Under the pieces are notes generated by a model, which had not been told where the DNA came from, did not search any database, and saw only the letters and a program-made list of their open reading frames with translations. Positions 1-6,431 of a stretch of 12,682 bases of DNA are shown piece by piece. Position numbers and translations under genes: made by a program. Positions within the stretch are counted from its first letter, which is position 1, and each line of letters opens with the position of its first letter. This DNA comes from Prevotellaceae bacterium UBA1787 (GTDB lineage: Bacteria; Bacteroidota; Bacteroidia; Bacteroidales; Bacteroidaceae). The stretch is from NCBI GenBank assembly GCA_002315195.1, contig DCGD01000106.1:3411-16092 (forward strand), read 5' to 3'.

Positions 1-70
1 ATTGATACCCAAGGAACGCCTTCGCGCCGTGCCACATGCTACGTTGAGCATCGAAGAAAAGCAAAAGTGA
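1..70 (+). CDS. DksA/TraR-family regulator, C-terminal end only
   Basis: This is the last 22 codons of a gene that begins before the window; the frame starts at base 2 and ends in TGA at 68-70. The visible peptide reads LIPKERLRAVPHATLSIEEK followed by QK. It matches what I recall of the C-terminus of Bacteroidetes DksA/TraR-like proteins, which bind RNA polymerase in the secondary channel and modulate transcription with ppGpp. The zinc-finger or coiled-coil part is outside the window, so I cannot say whether the metal-binding cysteines are present. A DksA-like gene directly upstream of lspA is the arrangement I know from Bacteroidales, and lspA starts about 30 bases later, so the two are probably co-transcribed. 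Confidence 0.8.
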   Translation, partial: LIPKERLRAVPHATLSIEEKQK

Positions 71-100
71 CATGTTTCAAGATATAACCGTCAAAAAGTG

Positions 101-784
101 ATGATGTTGAACGTAGCCGCCCGTAAGAGGATAATAGCGTTGGTGGTCGTAGTCCTTATCCTGTTGTGCGACCAGTTGATAAAGTTCTGGGTGAAGACGC
201 ACATGAACCTTCATGAAACCATCATAATGGTGGAAAATTGGGCTCAGTTGTTCTTCACGGAGAACAAGGGAATGGCTTTCGGGTGGGATTTTATGGGAAC
301 CTATGCTCTGTGTGTCCTGCGGATTGTGGCTGTGGTATATTTGGTTTGTTTCATTGACAATGCCATAAAGAAACAAAAGTCCATGGGTTTCGTCATTTGT
401 CTTTCAATGGTCTTGGCAGGCGCAGCCGGCAACATATTTGACAATGTGTTCTATGGCCTGATATTCAGTCCAAGCACACCGTGGCATCCAGCGTCGCTGA
501 TACCATTCGGGGAGGGCTATGGTGAAGTCTTTTCGGGAAAAGTCGTGGACATGTTCTATTTTCCGATAGTGGATGTCATCCTTCCGGATTGGATGCCAAT
601 CAACGCCGGGGAGCGGTTCATATTCTTCAGTCCCATTTTCAACTTTGCGGATGCTTCCATTTCAGTGGGCGGCGCCATAACGGTGTTGTTCTATCACAAG
701 ACATTTTCCAACATGTTTGAAAAATCGCAAAAGACTGAAGCACTTTCTGAAGGCAAAAAGAAAACCGACGACAGGAAATTATGA
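101..784 (+). CDS. lspA: Lipoprotein signal peptidase (signal peptidase II)
   Basis: An inner-membrane aspartyl protease that cleaves the signal peptide of prolipoproteins after the lipobox cysteine has been lipidated. Four hydrophobic segments are visible, at about residues 10-25, 67-85, 97-110 and 188-198. Family motifs seen are DQLIKFWVK near residue 24, FTENKGMAFGW near 52, AGAAGNIFDNVFYG near 106 (catalytic Asp about 114) and FNFADASISVGG near 180 (catalytic Asp about 184). The protein is 227 residues against about 165 in E. coli. The extra length is mostly a loop between the catalytic aspartates, typical of Bacteroidetes LspA as I recall them, plus a charged C-terminal tail. GTG at 98 and ATGs at 101 and 104 are all possible starts; I chose the first ATG. 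The TGA stop overlaps the ATG of the next gene by four bases (ATGA), which suggests translational coupling. Confidence 0.95.
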   Translation: MMLNVAARKRIIALVVVVLILLCDQLIKFWVKTHMNLHETIIMVENWAQLFFTENKGMAFGWDFMGTYALCVLRIVAVVYLVCFIDNAIKKQKSMGFVICLSMVLAGAAGNIFDNVFYGLIFSPSTPWHPASLIPFGEGYGEVFSGKVVDMFYFPIVDVILPDWMPINAGERFIFFSPIFNFADASISVGGAITVLFYHKTFSNMFEKSQKTEALSEGKKKTDDRKL

Positions 785-1647
785 AAAAGGGTTGTCTTCT
801 GGGGCTCGCAGTTGTGCTTTTGTTCAGTGTGGGATGCCATAATGAAAGGCCTTCTACCGTTTTGTCGCAAAATGAAATGGAAGATGTGTTGTATGATTAT
901 CATCTCGCCTTGGCAATGGCTCAATTTTCAAAAGACAGCATTGACTGGTACACCCACGTTTACGCCGAAGCGGCTTTGCGCAAGTATGGAATAACCAAGG
1001 CGGATTTGGATTCGTCCCTGGTTTGGTATGCAGAATATACGCGGGACCTGTATGATATTTACAAGAACGTACAGGCCAGGATGGACAGGGAGATGCTGAT
1101 GTTGGGAAGGGAAACCAGTCAGACGGATTTCTTTTCTTCTCTGTCAAGCGAAGGAGACACGGCGAATGTATGGAAAGGGAGAAATTTCTACTTGCTTTCT
1201 TCCAACAACATGAGCAACCGTATGGTGTTCAGCATAGACGCCGATTCCACATATCTGCCTGAAGATACTTATCTGTGGCATTTTGTGACGCGTTTTGTTT
1301 TTAGCGAGGGTATGCGCCAAGCCATCGTAAATTTGCAAATACGCTATGAAAATGATTCTGTTTCGGTGGTTTCGACCACTGTGGGACGTGATGGAGAATT
1401 CCAAGTCGAAGCCTTTGCGGCTGACAAGAAAATAAAGCGTGTGGAAGGTTTCGTCTATCTTGCAACGTCTTGGAGCAAGGATGAGAAAAAACTGATAATC
1501 ATGCAGCCGGCCCTGGTGCGCTATCACAATCCCAAACGCAAAGAAGAAATCAGTGACTCCGTGCAGACGGCGGTTACGGACAGTGTTGCGGTGGATAAGT
1601 TGAGAATGGATTCCACCAAGCATGACACGGTTTTCATGATCGAGTAA
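781..1647 (+). CDS. DUF4296 domain lipoprotein
   Basis: A predicted lipoprotein of 288 residues and unknown function. The N-terminus has two lysines, a hydrophobic stretch at residues 5-17 and a lipobox-like VGC with the acceptor cysteine at 19. Next comes the pattern LSQNEMEDVLYDYHLALAMA at about 28-47, which I recognise as the DUF4296 signature; the domain runs to roughly residue 110. The rest, to 288, has no motif I can name; its last 30 residues are polar and charged. DUF4296 proteins commonly sit beside lspA in Bacteroidales. Here the start codon overlaps the lspA stop, so this lipoprotein is made next to the peptidase that should mature it. Its function is not known from sequence. Confidence 0.85.
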   Translation: MKKGCLLGLAVVLLFSVGCHNERPSTVLSQNEMEDVLYDYHLALAMAQFSKDSIDWYTHVYAEAALRKYGITKADLDSSLVWYAEYTRDLYDIYKNVQARMDREMLMLGRETSQTDFFSSLSSEGDTANVWKGRNFYLLSSNNMSNRMVFSIDADSTYLPEDTYLWHFVTRFVFSEGMRQAIVNLQIRYENDSVSVVSTTVGRDGEFQVEAFAADKKIKRVEGFVYLATSWSKDEKKLIIMQPALVRYHNPKRKEEISDSVQTAVTDSVAVDKLRMDSTKHDTVFMIE

Positions 1648-1667
1648 CAATCAGTGGAGGAGAAAGA

Positions 1668-1675
1668 TAGATTTG
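1668..1675 (+). promoter_or_regulatory. Possible -7 promoter element for metA
   Basis: The octamer TAGATTTG fits the Bacteroidetes -7 consensus TAnnTTTG and lies 40 bases before the metA ATG. No TTTG is seen at the expected -33 position, which would fall in the end of the preceding gene. The preceding gap shows no clear terminator, so read-through from the lspA operon is also possible. Confidence 0.3.
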
Positions 1676-1715
1676 ATAGAATCCATAAACACAAAAATTA
1701 AATATCTGTAAAACC

Positions 1716-2660
1716 ATGCCGTTAATATTACGAGGAGATTCGCCAGTCAAGGAACGTATGGCAAAAGAAGGGATTATATTGTATGACAGTGCGCCATATG
1801 GAGTTGAACCATTGAAAATATTGATACTAAATTTGATGCCGGAAAAACAAGACACGGAAGTGGACTATTTCCGTGCGTTGCAAACGGATGACACATGGAT
1901 TGAGTTCAAACTCATCAAGATGAGCAATCTGATCTACAAGAACACGCCTCAGGAATACATGAACAAGTATTACGAGGACATCAGCATATTGATGGAACAT
2001 GATGCGTACTATGAAGGCATGATAATTTCCGGGGCGCCGCTTCAGCGGTTTGATTTTCATGAAATCCTATATTGGGACCAGCTCCGCGTATTTTTCCGTT
2101 GGGCGGACAAGCACGTGCGCAGTGTCCTGTATGTTTGTTGGAGTGTCTTTGCACGCGCTTTTTACAATTGGGGAATCCATTTCAAACCCAATGCGGAAAA
2201 CTACCAATGGAGCGGTGTGTATTATTGTCCCATCGAAACGAAGGGCACCCAATTGGTGGATGAGGCGAAAGATGAAATCCCGATGCCGGTAAGCCGTCCC
2301 TTGTATCTGTCGGCGGACGAACTGCGCCAGGCACCAACCATGAAAATCATTGCCAATCACGAGGTGGTGGGCGCCAGCTTGTTCATGGCGCACGAAGGAC
2401 GTCAGATTTTCATGCTGAACCACCCGGAGTACAGTCCCGGAAGACTCGACTTCGAGTACAAGCGCGACTTGTCCAAAGGAAAGAATCCCGTTGTACCCAT
2501 CAATTATTATGAGCATGACGATCCCAATGGCAAGATAATTTATTCTTGGAAGGACATACGCGATGGTGTGTATTTGGGGTGGTTGTATCATTATGTCACG
2601 AACGAAAAATTGGATGCAGTACCATTGAATTTTCCAACGGATGGAAAGTTCATGAATTGA
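1716..2660 (+). CDS. metA: Homoserine O-acyltransferase, MetA family (divergent)
   Basis: MetA activates the hydroxyl of homoserine with an acyl-CoA, the committing step of methionine synthesis, in the cytoplasm. The 314 residues match the usual length of about 305-310. Landmarks are PLKILILNLMPEK at about 32-44, the SGAPLQRFDF segment at 105-114, YVCWSVFA with the nucleophile Cys141, MPVSR at 190-194, and NHPEYSP with His236 and Glu238, the expected partners of the cysteine. Two points are unusual. Gln110 occupies the position that is Gly in E. coli (succinyl-CoA) and Glu in acetyl-CoA-using members. The usual APHSR motif reads MPVSR, with the His replaced. The region around KMSNLIYKNTPQEYMNKYY is also less canonical than most MetA proteins. 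The fold and catalytic residues are secure; whether the donor is succinyl-CoA or acetyl-CoA is open. It stands alone between the lspA and panCD groups. Confidence 0.88.
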   Translation: MPLILRGDSPVKERMAKEGIILYDSAPYGVEPLKILILNLMPEKQDTEVDYFRALQTDDTWIEFKLIKMSNLIYKNTPQEYMNKYYEDISILMEHDAYYEGMIISGAPLQRFDFHEILYWDQLRVFFRWADKHVRSVLYVCWSVFARAFYNWGIHFKPNAENYQWSGVYYCPIETKGTQLVDEAKDEIPMPVSRPLYLSADELRQAPTMKIIANHEVVGASLFMAHEGRQIFMLNHPEYSPGRLDFEYKRDLSKGKNPVVPINYYEHDDPNGKIIYSWKDIRDGVYLGWLYHYVTNEKLDAVPLNFPTDGKFMN

Positions 2661-2669
2661 GCATCCGAC

Positions 2670-2699
2670 CAAGACAACGGTTTCTCATGACTTGTCTTG
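2670..2699 (+). terminator. Weak stem-loop after metA
   Basis: CAAGACAA at 2670-2677 is perfectly complementary to TTGTCTTG at 2692-2699, leaving a 14-base loop, and begins nine bases after the metA stop. The downstream sequence has only a short T run (2704-2707), so termination would be weak. It could simply be a chance inverted repeat. Confidence 0.3.
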
Positions 2700-2741
2700 A
2701 AACTTTTGGCTTGTAAGAGCCGAATAATCAGTATTTATTTG

Positions 2742-2749
2742 TAACTTTG
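2742..2749 (+). promoter_or_regulatory. Promoter -7 element before the GT5-like gene
   Basis: TAACTTTG matches the Bacteroidetes TAnnTTTG consensus exactly and lies in an AT-rich gap 18 bases before the start codon at 2768. A transcript would begin only about ten bases before the ATG. No good TTTG is found at the -33 spacing. It is likely the promoter for the GT5-like/DUF4270 pair and possibly panCD. Confidence 0.5.
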
Positions 2750-2767
2750 CAGAATAATTAGCATAGT

Positions 2768-3583
2768 ATGGCAGCAAAGAAAATTCTATTCATTACTCAA
2801 CTTATCGAGCCTTACGTTCCAACGTCTCCTTTGTCACTCAGAGGAAGAAGAATACCTCAGACCATTCAAGAAATGGGCAATGAGATACGTACTTTTATAC
2901 CGAAATGGGGATGCATCAACGAAAGACGTTATCAATTGCATGAAGTCATCCGCCTGTCGGGACTGAATGTGATTATTAATGATACCGACCATCCCTTGAT
3001 TATTAAGGTGGCGACCCTGCAGCCGGCTCGTATGCAGGTATATTTCATTGATAGTGAAGATTTTTTTCAAAGACGTCTTATTGATGTTGACAAAAAAGGC
3101 GAAGAGTATGCCGACAATTACGAGCGTTCAATCTTTTATACCCGCAGCGTGTTGGAGACCATAAAGAAATTGCGTTGGAATCCCGATATCATCTATTGTC
3201 AGGGTTGGATATCCGCCACGGCGCCTTTTTACATAAAGACAACGTATAAGGACGATCCCGTGTATGCAAATTGCAAGGTTGTTTACGGTCTTGGAGATTT
3301 TGCTTTGAAGACCCCGATGCCCGACAATTTCAAGGACTGCCTGGCTTTCAGAAATTATTCCGCGAACGTCATCAGTGGTTATGGCTTGGATTTCAAGACC
3401 TGTAAAGATTTTGAGAAATTGGCTGTCAAGTTCTCGGATGCCGTTGTCCTGGAAGAGGACAACGTAAGTCCGGAAATTCTTTCTTACATGGAGTCGGAAG
3501 GCAAAAAGGTCTTGGGGTACGATGGTAGTGAAGAAGTCCTCAAACATTACAATGAATTTTTTCAATCTTTGTTTACTGAATAA
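2768..3583 (+). CDS. Glycogen/starch synthase-like protein, N-terminal GT5 domain only
   Basis: A 271-residue cytoplasmic protein resembling only the first Rossmann half of GT5 glycogen/starch synthases. It opens with a beta strand, KKILFITQLIEP, as in GlgA. Later segments such as NPDIIYCQGWISATAPFYIK at about 138-157 correspond to the GlgA 'HxHDW' region, and KVVYGLGDFAL follows. True GlgA proteins are about 470-520 residues and carry a Lys-x-Gly-Gly-Leu sugar-nucleotide motif near the N-terminus. Here that stretch reads EPYVPTSPLSLRGRRIPQ, with no such motif, and the C-terminal domain is absent. The frame ends naturally at TAA and no GT-B C-terminal half follows, so this is probably the family's normal length and not a break. 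Proteins like it are usually annotated 'glycogen/starch synthase' in Bacteroidales next to panC; a glycogen-synthase reaction is doubtful. DUF4270 starts 11 bases later. Confidence 0.75.
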   Translation: MAAKKILFITQLIEPYVPTSPLSLRGRRIPQTIQEMGNEIRTFIPKWGCINERRYQLHEVIRLSGLNVIINDTDHPLIIKVATLQPARMQVYFIDSEDFFQRRLIDVDKKGEEYADNYERSIFYTRSVLETIKKLRWNPDIIYCQGWISATAPFYIKTTYKDDPVYANCKVVYGLGDFALKTPMPDNFKDCLAFRNYSANVISGYGLDFKTCKDFEKLAVKFSDAVVLEEDNVSPEILSYMESEGKKVLGYDGSEEVLKHYNEFFQSLFTE

Positions 3584-3594
3584 ATTTCGAAAGA

Positions 3595-5040
3595 ATGAAA
3601 TTCGTTAAATCTGCGTATTTGTGGATGTGCCTGCTAATGGCAAGTGGCTTGTCCATTGTGTCGTGCGATGACAATACCGGAACTTTCGGCATTGAGGTCA
3701 TGCCGGAGGCTGACGCCCCGGAAGTGTCCCAGTCGGTGCGTGACGTATATATTCGGTCCGTCAAAGTTGATTCGTTGCTTGCCAACACTTCAACCTGTTA
3801 CCTTGGACGAGTTACCGACCCGGAGACGCACTCCACGACAACATGCAACTATCTTGCGCAGTTCTATATGATTGCAGGTTTGAAGTTGCCTTCAAAGGAG
3901 TGTATGTATAAAGAAAATGGTAAGGTTGTAGCTGATTCCGTCGCCATGCACCTTGAAATCGATTCATACTATGGTGATTCGTTGAATACGATAAAGATTG
4001 GTGTATATGAATTGGATAAGGATAAGGTGTTGCCTGAAGGTGTCTCGTATTATTCAAATATCAATGCAGAGCAGTATGTCAGCAAGAAACCCACAGCCAT
4101 CAACAAGACCGTGACCTTTTCCGTTGTGGATTTGTCAAAGTCGGATTCACTACGTTATTCAAGTTCGTATAGATATGTATATGTAAAATTACCAAAAAGT
4201 TTTGGTTCTGAAATCCTGAACAAGTACTATGACCACCCGGAATACTTTAATAATTCATATACGTTCATGCACAACGTGGTTCCCGGTTTCTATTTCAAGA
4301 CATTGTCAGGAAACGGCACCATAGTTACCATATCCGTTACATCGTTGAGCGTGTATTATCATTATACGAAAGAAGACTCAACGTATGTAGGCGTGCAGCA
4401 TGTGGCGGCGACGGAAGAAGTCTTGCAAAACAATGAATTTGAAAACAGAAACATAGACAGACTTGTCAGTGATGAGAGTTGTGCGTACCTGAAGACACCG
4501 GCCGGTATCTTCACCTTGGCGGAATTGCCGATTGATTCCATTTATGAAAATCATGACAATGACACAGTCAACAGTGCCAGGATAGTATTCAAGCGTCTGA
4601 ACAACAATGTCGTGACCCAGTATAGTTTTTCACCGCCTTCACAGATATTGATGATTCCCGTGGACGAGTTCGAAGCATTTTTCAAAGAACATCAGGTGCC
4701 GGATGGAAAAACCACCTATGTCGTCTCGTTTTCATCGGAATACAATTCCTATACGTTTTCGAACATATCCAATCTCGTAGCCTATATTAAGCGGCAACGT
4801 GACAATGGTGCGGGTGTTGCGCCTTCAGAATCGCAAGCCTCGCGCAAGCTGAAATATCAAAAGTGGGAGGCCGCCAATCCTAATTGGAACAAGGTGTTGT
4901 TGGTCCCAGTTTCCACCACGGTTAATTCTTCAAGCACCATAACCAGTGTCTATCATGATTTTAGTTTGGCGAGTACCAAACTCCTTGGCGGCAAGTACAC
5001 TCCGATTAAAATCTCGGTAGTATATAGTCGTTTCAAGTAA
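3595..5040 (+). CDS. DUF4270 domain lipoprotein
   Basis: A predicted lipoprotein of 481 residues. The signal peptide spans residues 1-23, with hydrophobic WMCLLMASGLSIV and a lipobox IVSC whose acceptor cysteine is 24. The residues after it, DDNTG, are acidic, as in Bacteroidetes lipoproteins exported to the cell surface; surface location is an inference. The mature part fits the DUF4270 pattern: GIEVMPEAD near 32, VDSLLANTSTCYLGRVTDPE near 58, and a long beta-rich body with many Tyr, Ser and Thr. No catalytic motif is recognisable. It follows the GT5-like gene after 11 bases and precedes panC by 80 bases, an arrangement that recurs in Bacteroidales in my experience. Function is unknown; envelope or polysaccharide-related roles are guesses. 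Confidence 0.82.
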   Translation: MKFVKSAYLWMCLLMASGLSIVSCDDNTGTFGIEVMPEADAPEVSQSVRDVYIRSVKVDSLLANTSTCYLGRVTDPETHSTTTCNYLAQFYMIAGLKLPSKECMYKENGKVVADSVAMHLEIDSYYGDSLNTIKIGVYELDKDKVLPEGVSYYSNINAEQYVSKKPTAINKTVTFSVVDLSKSDSLRYSSSYRYVYVKLPKSFGSEILNKYYDHPEYFNNSYTFMHNVVPGFYFKTLSGNGTIVTISVTSLSVYYHYTKEDSTYVGVQHVAATEEVLQNNEFENRNIDRLVSDESCAYLKTPAGIFTLAELPIDSIYENHDNDTVNSARIVFKRLNNNVVTQYSFSPPSQILMIPVDEFEAFFKEHQVPDGKTTYVVSFSSEYNSYTFSNISNLVAYIKRQRDNGAGVAPSESQASRKLKYQKWEAANPNWNKVLLVPVSTTVNSSSTITSVYHDFSLASTKLLGGKYTPIKISVVYSRFK

Positions 5041-5049
5041 CAAACATGA

Positions 5050-5057
5050 TACATTTG
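5050..5057 (+). promoter_or_regulatory. Possible -7 promoter element for panC
   Basis: TACATTTG fits TAnnTTTG and starts nine bases after the DUF4270 stop, 71 bases before the panC ATG at 5121. A transcript starting about seven bases downstream would have a leader of roughly 57 bases. No convincing -33 TTTG is visible. If real, it also argues against translation from the upstream in-frame ATG at 5046. Confidence 0.35.
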
Positions 5058-5120
5058 TTTTGTGCGGCATACAAACGAAAAAGAAATATTCAATCAAATC
5101 AAAAACAAATTTCAAAAAGG

Positions 5121-5969
5121 ATGAAGGTAATAAAAACTGTCAAGGAACTTGATGAAGTGCTTCTTTCTGCTCGTGAAGCAGGAAAGACAGTTGGTTTGGT
5201 TCCTACCATGGGAGCCTTGCATGAAGGACATGCTTCCTTGGTGCGCATTGCCACCGAAGAAAATGATGTTACAGTGGTAAGTGACTTTGTCAACCCAACG
5301 CAATTCAACGATAAGAATGATTTAAAGAACTATCCTCGAACCTTTGATAGCGATTGCAAGTTGTTGGAGACATTAGGTGCGACCTATATGTTTTATCCTT
5401 CAGTTGAGGAAATGTACCCTGAACCCGACAGGCGGAAATTCAGTTATGCTCCGATTGACACCGTGATGGAGGGTGCGCGTCGTCCGGGACATTTCAATGG
5501 TGTATGTCAAGTTGTGAGCAAGTTGTTCATGATGGTCAAGCCGGACAAGGCGTATTTCGGGGAAAAGGACTTCCAGCAGGTGGCAGTAATCCGTGCGATG
5601 GTGGAGGACTTGAAATTGCCCGTTGAAATTTGCGCTTGCCCAATTGTCCGCGAAAGCGACGGCTTGGCGTTGAGCAGCCGTAATGCGTTGCTTTCCGAAA
5701 GTGAGCGTTCATTGGCAGTGAACATTTCGCGTGTGCTTTTTGTCAGCAAGGCATTTTCGGCCAGCCACAGCATAGATGAAACGCGTCGATTTGTGGTTGA
5801 TACGCTAAATGATTTGGAAGGCTTGAATGTGGAATATTACGAAATTGTGGACGGCTTATCTTTGCAGACTGTTTGTTCATGGGAAGAATCAGATTCCATC
5901 GTTGGTTGCATAACGGTATTTTGTGGCAGCCGTCCCGTGCGTTTAATTGACAACATTAGGTATAAATAA
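5121..5969 (+). CDS. panC: Pantoate--beta-alanine ligase (pantothenate synthetase)
   Basis: A cytoplasmic ATP-dependent ligase that joins D-pantoate and beta-alanine to give pantothenate, via a pantoyl-adenylate. The protein from this start is 282 residues, the usual family length. Motifs seen are VPTMGALHEGHASLV (the HxGH nucleotide-binding signature), DFVNPTQFN, RRPGHFNGVCQVVSKLF, PDKAYFGEKDFQQ and the SSRN motif in GLALSSRNALLS. An in-frame ATG at 5046 would add 25 residues, rich in Lys, Arg, Asn and Gln and without family similarity, so I chose ATG 5121, whose product begins MKVIKTVKELDE. panD follows after 12 bases, and its product supplies the beta-alanine used here. Confidence 0.97.
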   Translation: MKVIKTVKELDEVLLSAREAGKTVGLVPTMGALHEGHASLVRIATEENDVTVVSDFVNPTQFNDKNDLKNYPRTFDSDCKLLETLGATYMFYPSVEEMYPEPDRRKFSYAPIDTVMEGARRPGHFNGVCQVVSKLFMMVKPDKAYFGEKDFQQVAVIRAMVEDLKLPVEICACPIVRESDGLALSSRNALLSESERSLAVNISRVLFVSKAFSASHSIDETRRFVVDTLNDLEGLNVEYYEIVDGLSLQTVCSWEESDSIVGCITVFCGSRPVRLIDNIRYK

Positions 5970-5981
5970 CACGCAAAAATT

Positions 5982-6335
5982 ATGTTTGTTGAGGTTTTGA
6001 AATCAAAGATACATTGTGTGCATGTCACCGATGCAAATTTGAATTATGTTGGCAGCATCACGATTGACGAGGATTTGATGGATGCCTGTGGCATGATTGC
6101 AGGTGAGCATGTATATATTGTGGATAATAACAATGGCGAGCGTTTTGAGACGTATATCATCAATGGCGAGCGTGGCAGTGGTTGCATTTGCTTGAACGGC
6201 GCCGCTGCAAGACGTGTTCAGATTGACGATGTCGTTATCATCATGTCTTACGCCACGATGACGCTTGAAGAAGCAAAAAGTTTTAAGCCTCAGGTTATTT
6301 TTCCTGACACGAAAACAAATAGAATCATTTCATAA
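5982..6335 (+). CDS. panD: Aspartate 1-decarboxylase (pyruvoyl-dependent proenzyme)
   Basis: PanD decarboxylates L-aspartate to beta-alanine, the second substrate of PanC. The 117-residue product is a typical full-length proenzyme. The self-cleavage site is Gly24-Ser25 within NYVGSITID; Ser25 becomes the catalytic pyruvoyl group of the alpha chain. Other conserved residues fall at their usual numbers: Lys9, Arg54 and Tyr58 in ERFETY, and Asn72 in LNGAAAR. It is 12 bases downstream of panC, so the two are surely co-transcribed. A terminator-like hairpin follows about 40 bases after its stop. Confidence 0.97.
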   Translation: MFVEVLKSKIHCVHVTDANLNYVGSITIDEDLMDACGMIAGEHVYIVDNNNGERFETYIINGERGSGCICLNGAAARRVQIDDVVIIMSYATMTLEEAKSFKPQVIFPDTKTNRIIS

Positions 6336-6338
6336 TAC

Positions 6339-6346
6339 TACTTTTG
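6339..6346 (+). promoter_or_regulatory. Possible -7 element upstream of the leuC leader
   Basis: TACTTTTG matches TAnnTTTG and begins three bases after the panD stop. A transcript from it would start near 6353 and run at once into the hairpin at 6376-6397. No TTTG is seen at the usual -33 spacing. Confidence 0.25.
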
Positions 6347-6356
6347 AAAAGCGAAT

Positions 6357-6389
6357 TTTGTAACTATAGCAAAATGGCCTTTTCGTTTG
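6357..6389 (+). promoter_or_regulatory. Possible leuC promoter overlapping the terminator hairpin
   Basis: TTTG at 6357-6360 is followed after 21 bases by TTCGTTTG at 6382-6389, which differs from TAnnTTTG only at the second base. This is the -33/-7 spacing described for Bacteroides promoters. A start near 6396 would give a leader of about 36 bases before the leuC ATG and would avoid the hairpin. It is suggestive only, given how short the motifs are. Confidence 0.3.
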
Positions 6390-6407
6390 GAAGGGCCTTT
6401 GTTTTTT
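6376..6407 (+). terminator. Rho-independent terminator (or attenuator) between panD and leuC
   Basis: GGCCTTTTC at 6376-6384 pairs with GGAAGGGCC at 6389-6397: nine base pairs, two of them G-T, around a four-base GTTT loop. TTTG and six Ts follow directly (6398-6407). This is the form of an intrinsic terminator and probably ends the panCD transcript. Only 24 bases separate it from the leuC ATG, so it could also act as an attenuator in a leader read into leuC. Confidence 0.65.
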
Positions 6408-6431
6408 AGAAAATATAAGAAGAAATTTAAG

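Noticed and set aside
2067..2672. A 201-codon minus-strand open frame opposite metA.
   Set aside because: Antisense to conserved MetA motifs including Cys141 and His236; no domain recognised.
5046..5120. Upstream in-frame ATG that would extend PanC by 25 residues.
   Set aside because: The extra residues are basic and polar with no family similarity, PanC from ATG 5121 has normal length, and a -7-like element overlaps the extension.
6374..6409. An 11-codon open frame ([11 protein letters not shown]) lying exactly across the hairpin before leuC, with four Phe codons, like a leader peptide.
   Set aside because: It has no leucine, isoleucine or valine codons, which a leu-type attenuator would need, and the Phe codons follow from the T-rich hairpin and T tract. 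Probably coincidence.
6387..6431. TTG start that would extend LeuC by 15 residues.
   Set aside because: It falls inside the terminator-like hairpin, and LeuC homologues begin near [10 protein letters not shown] at 6432.
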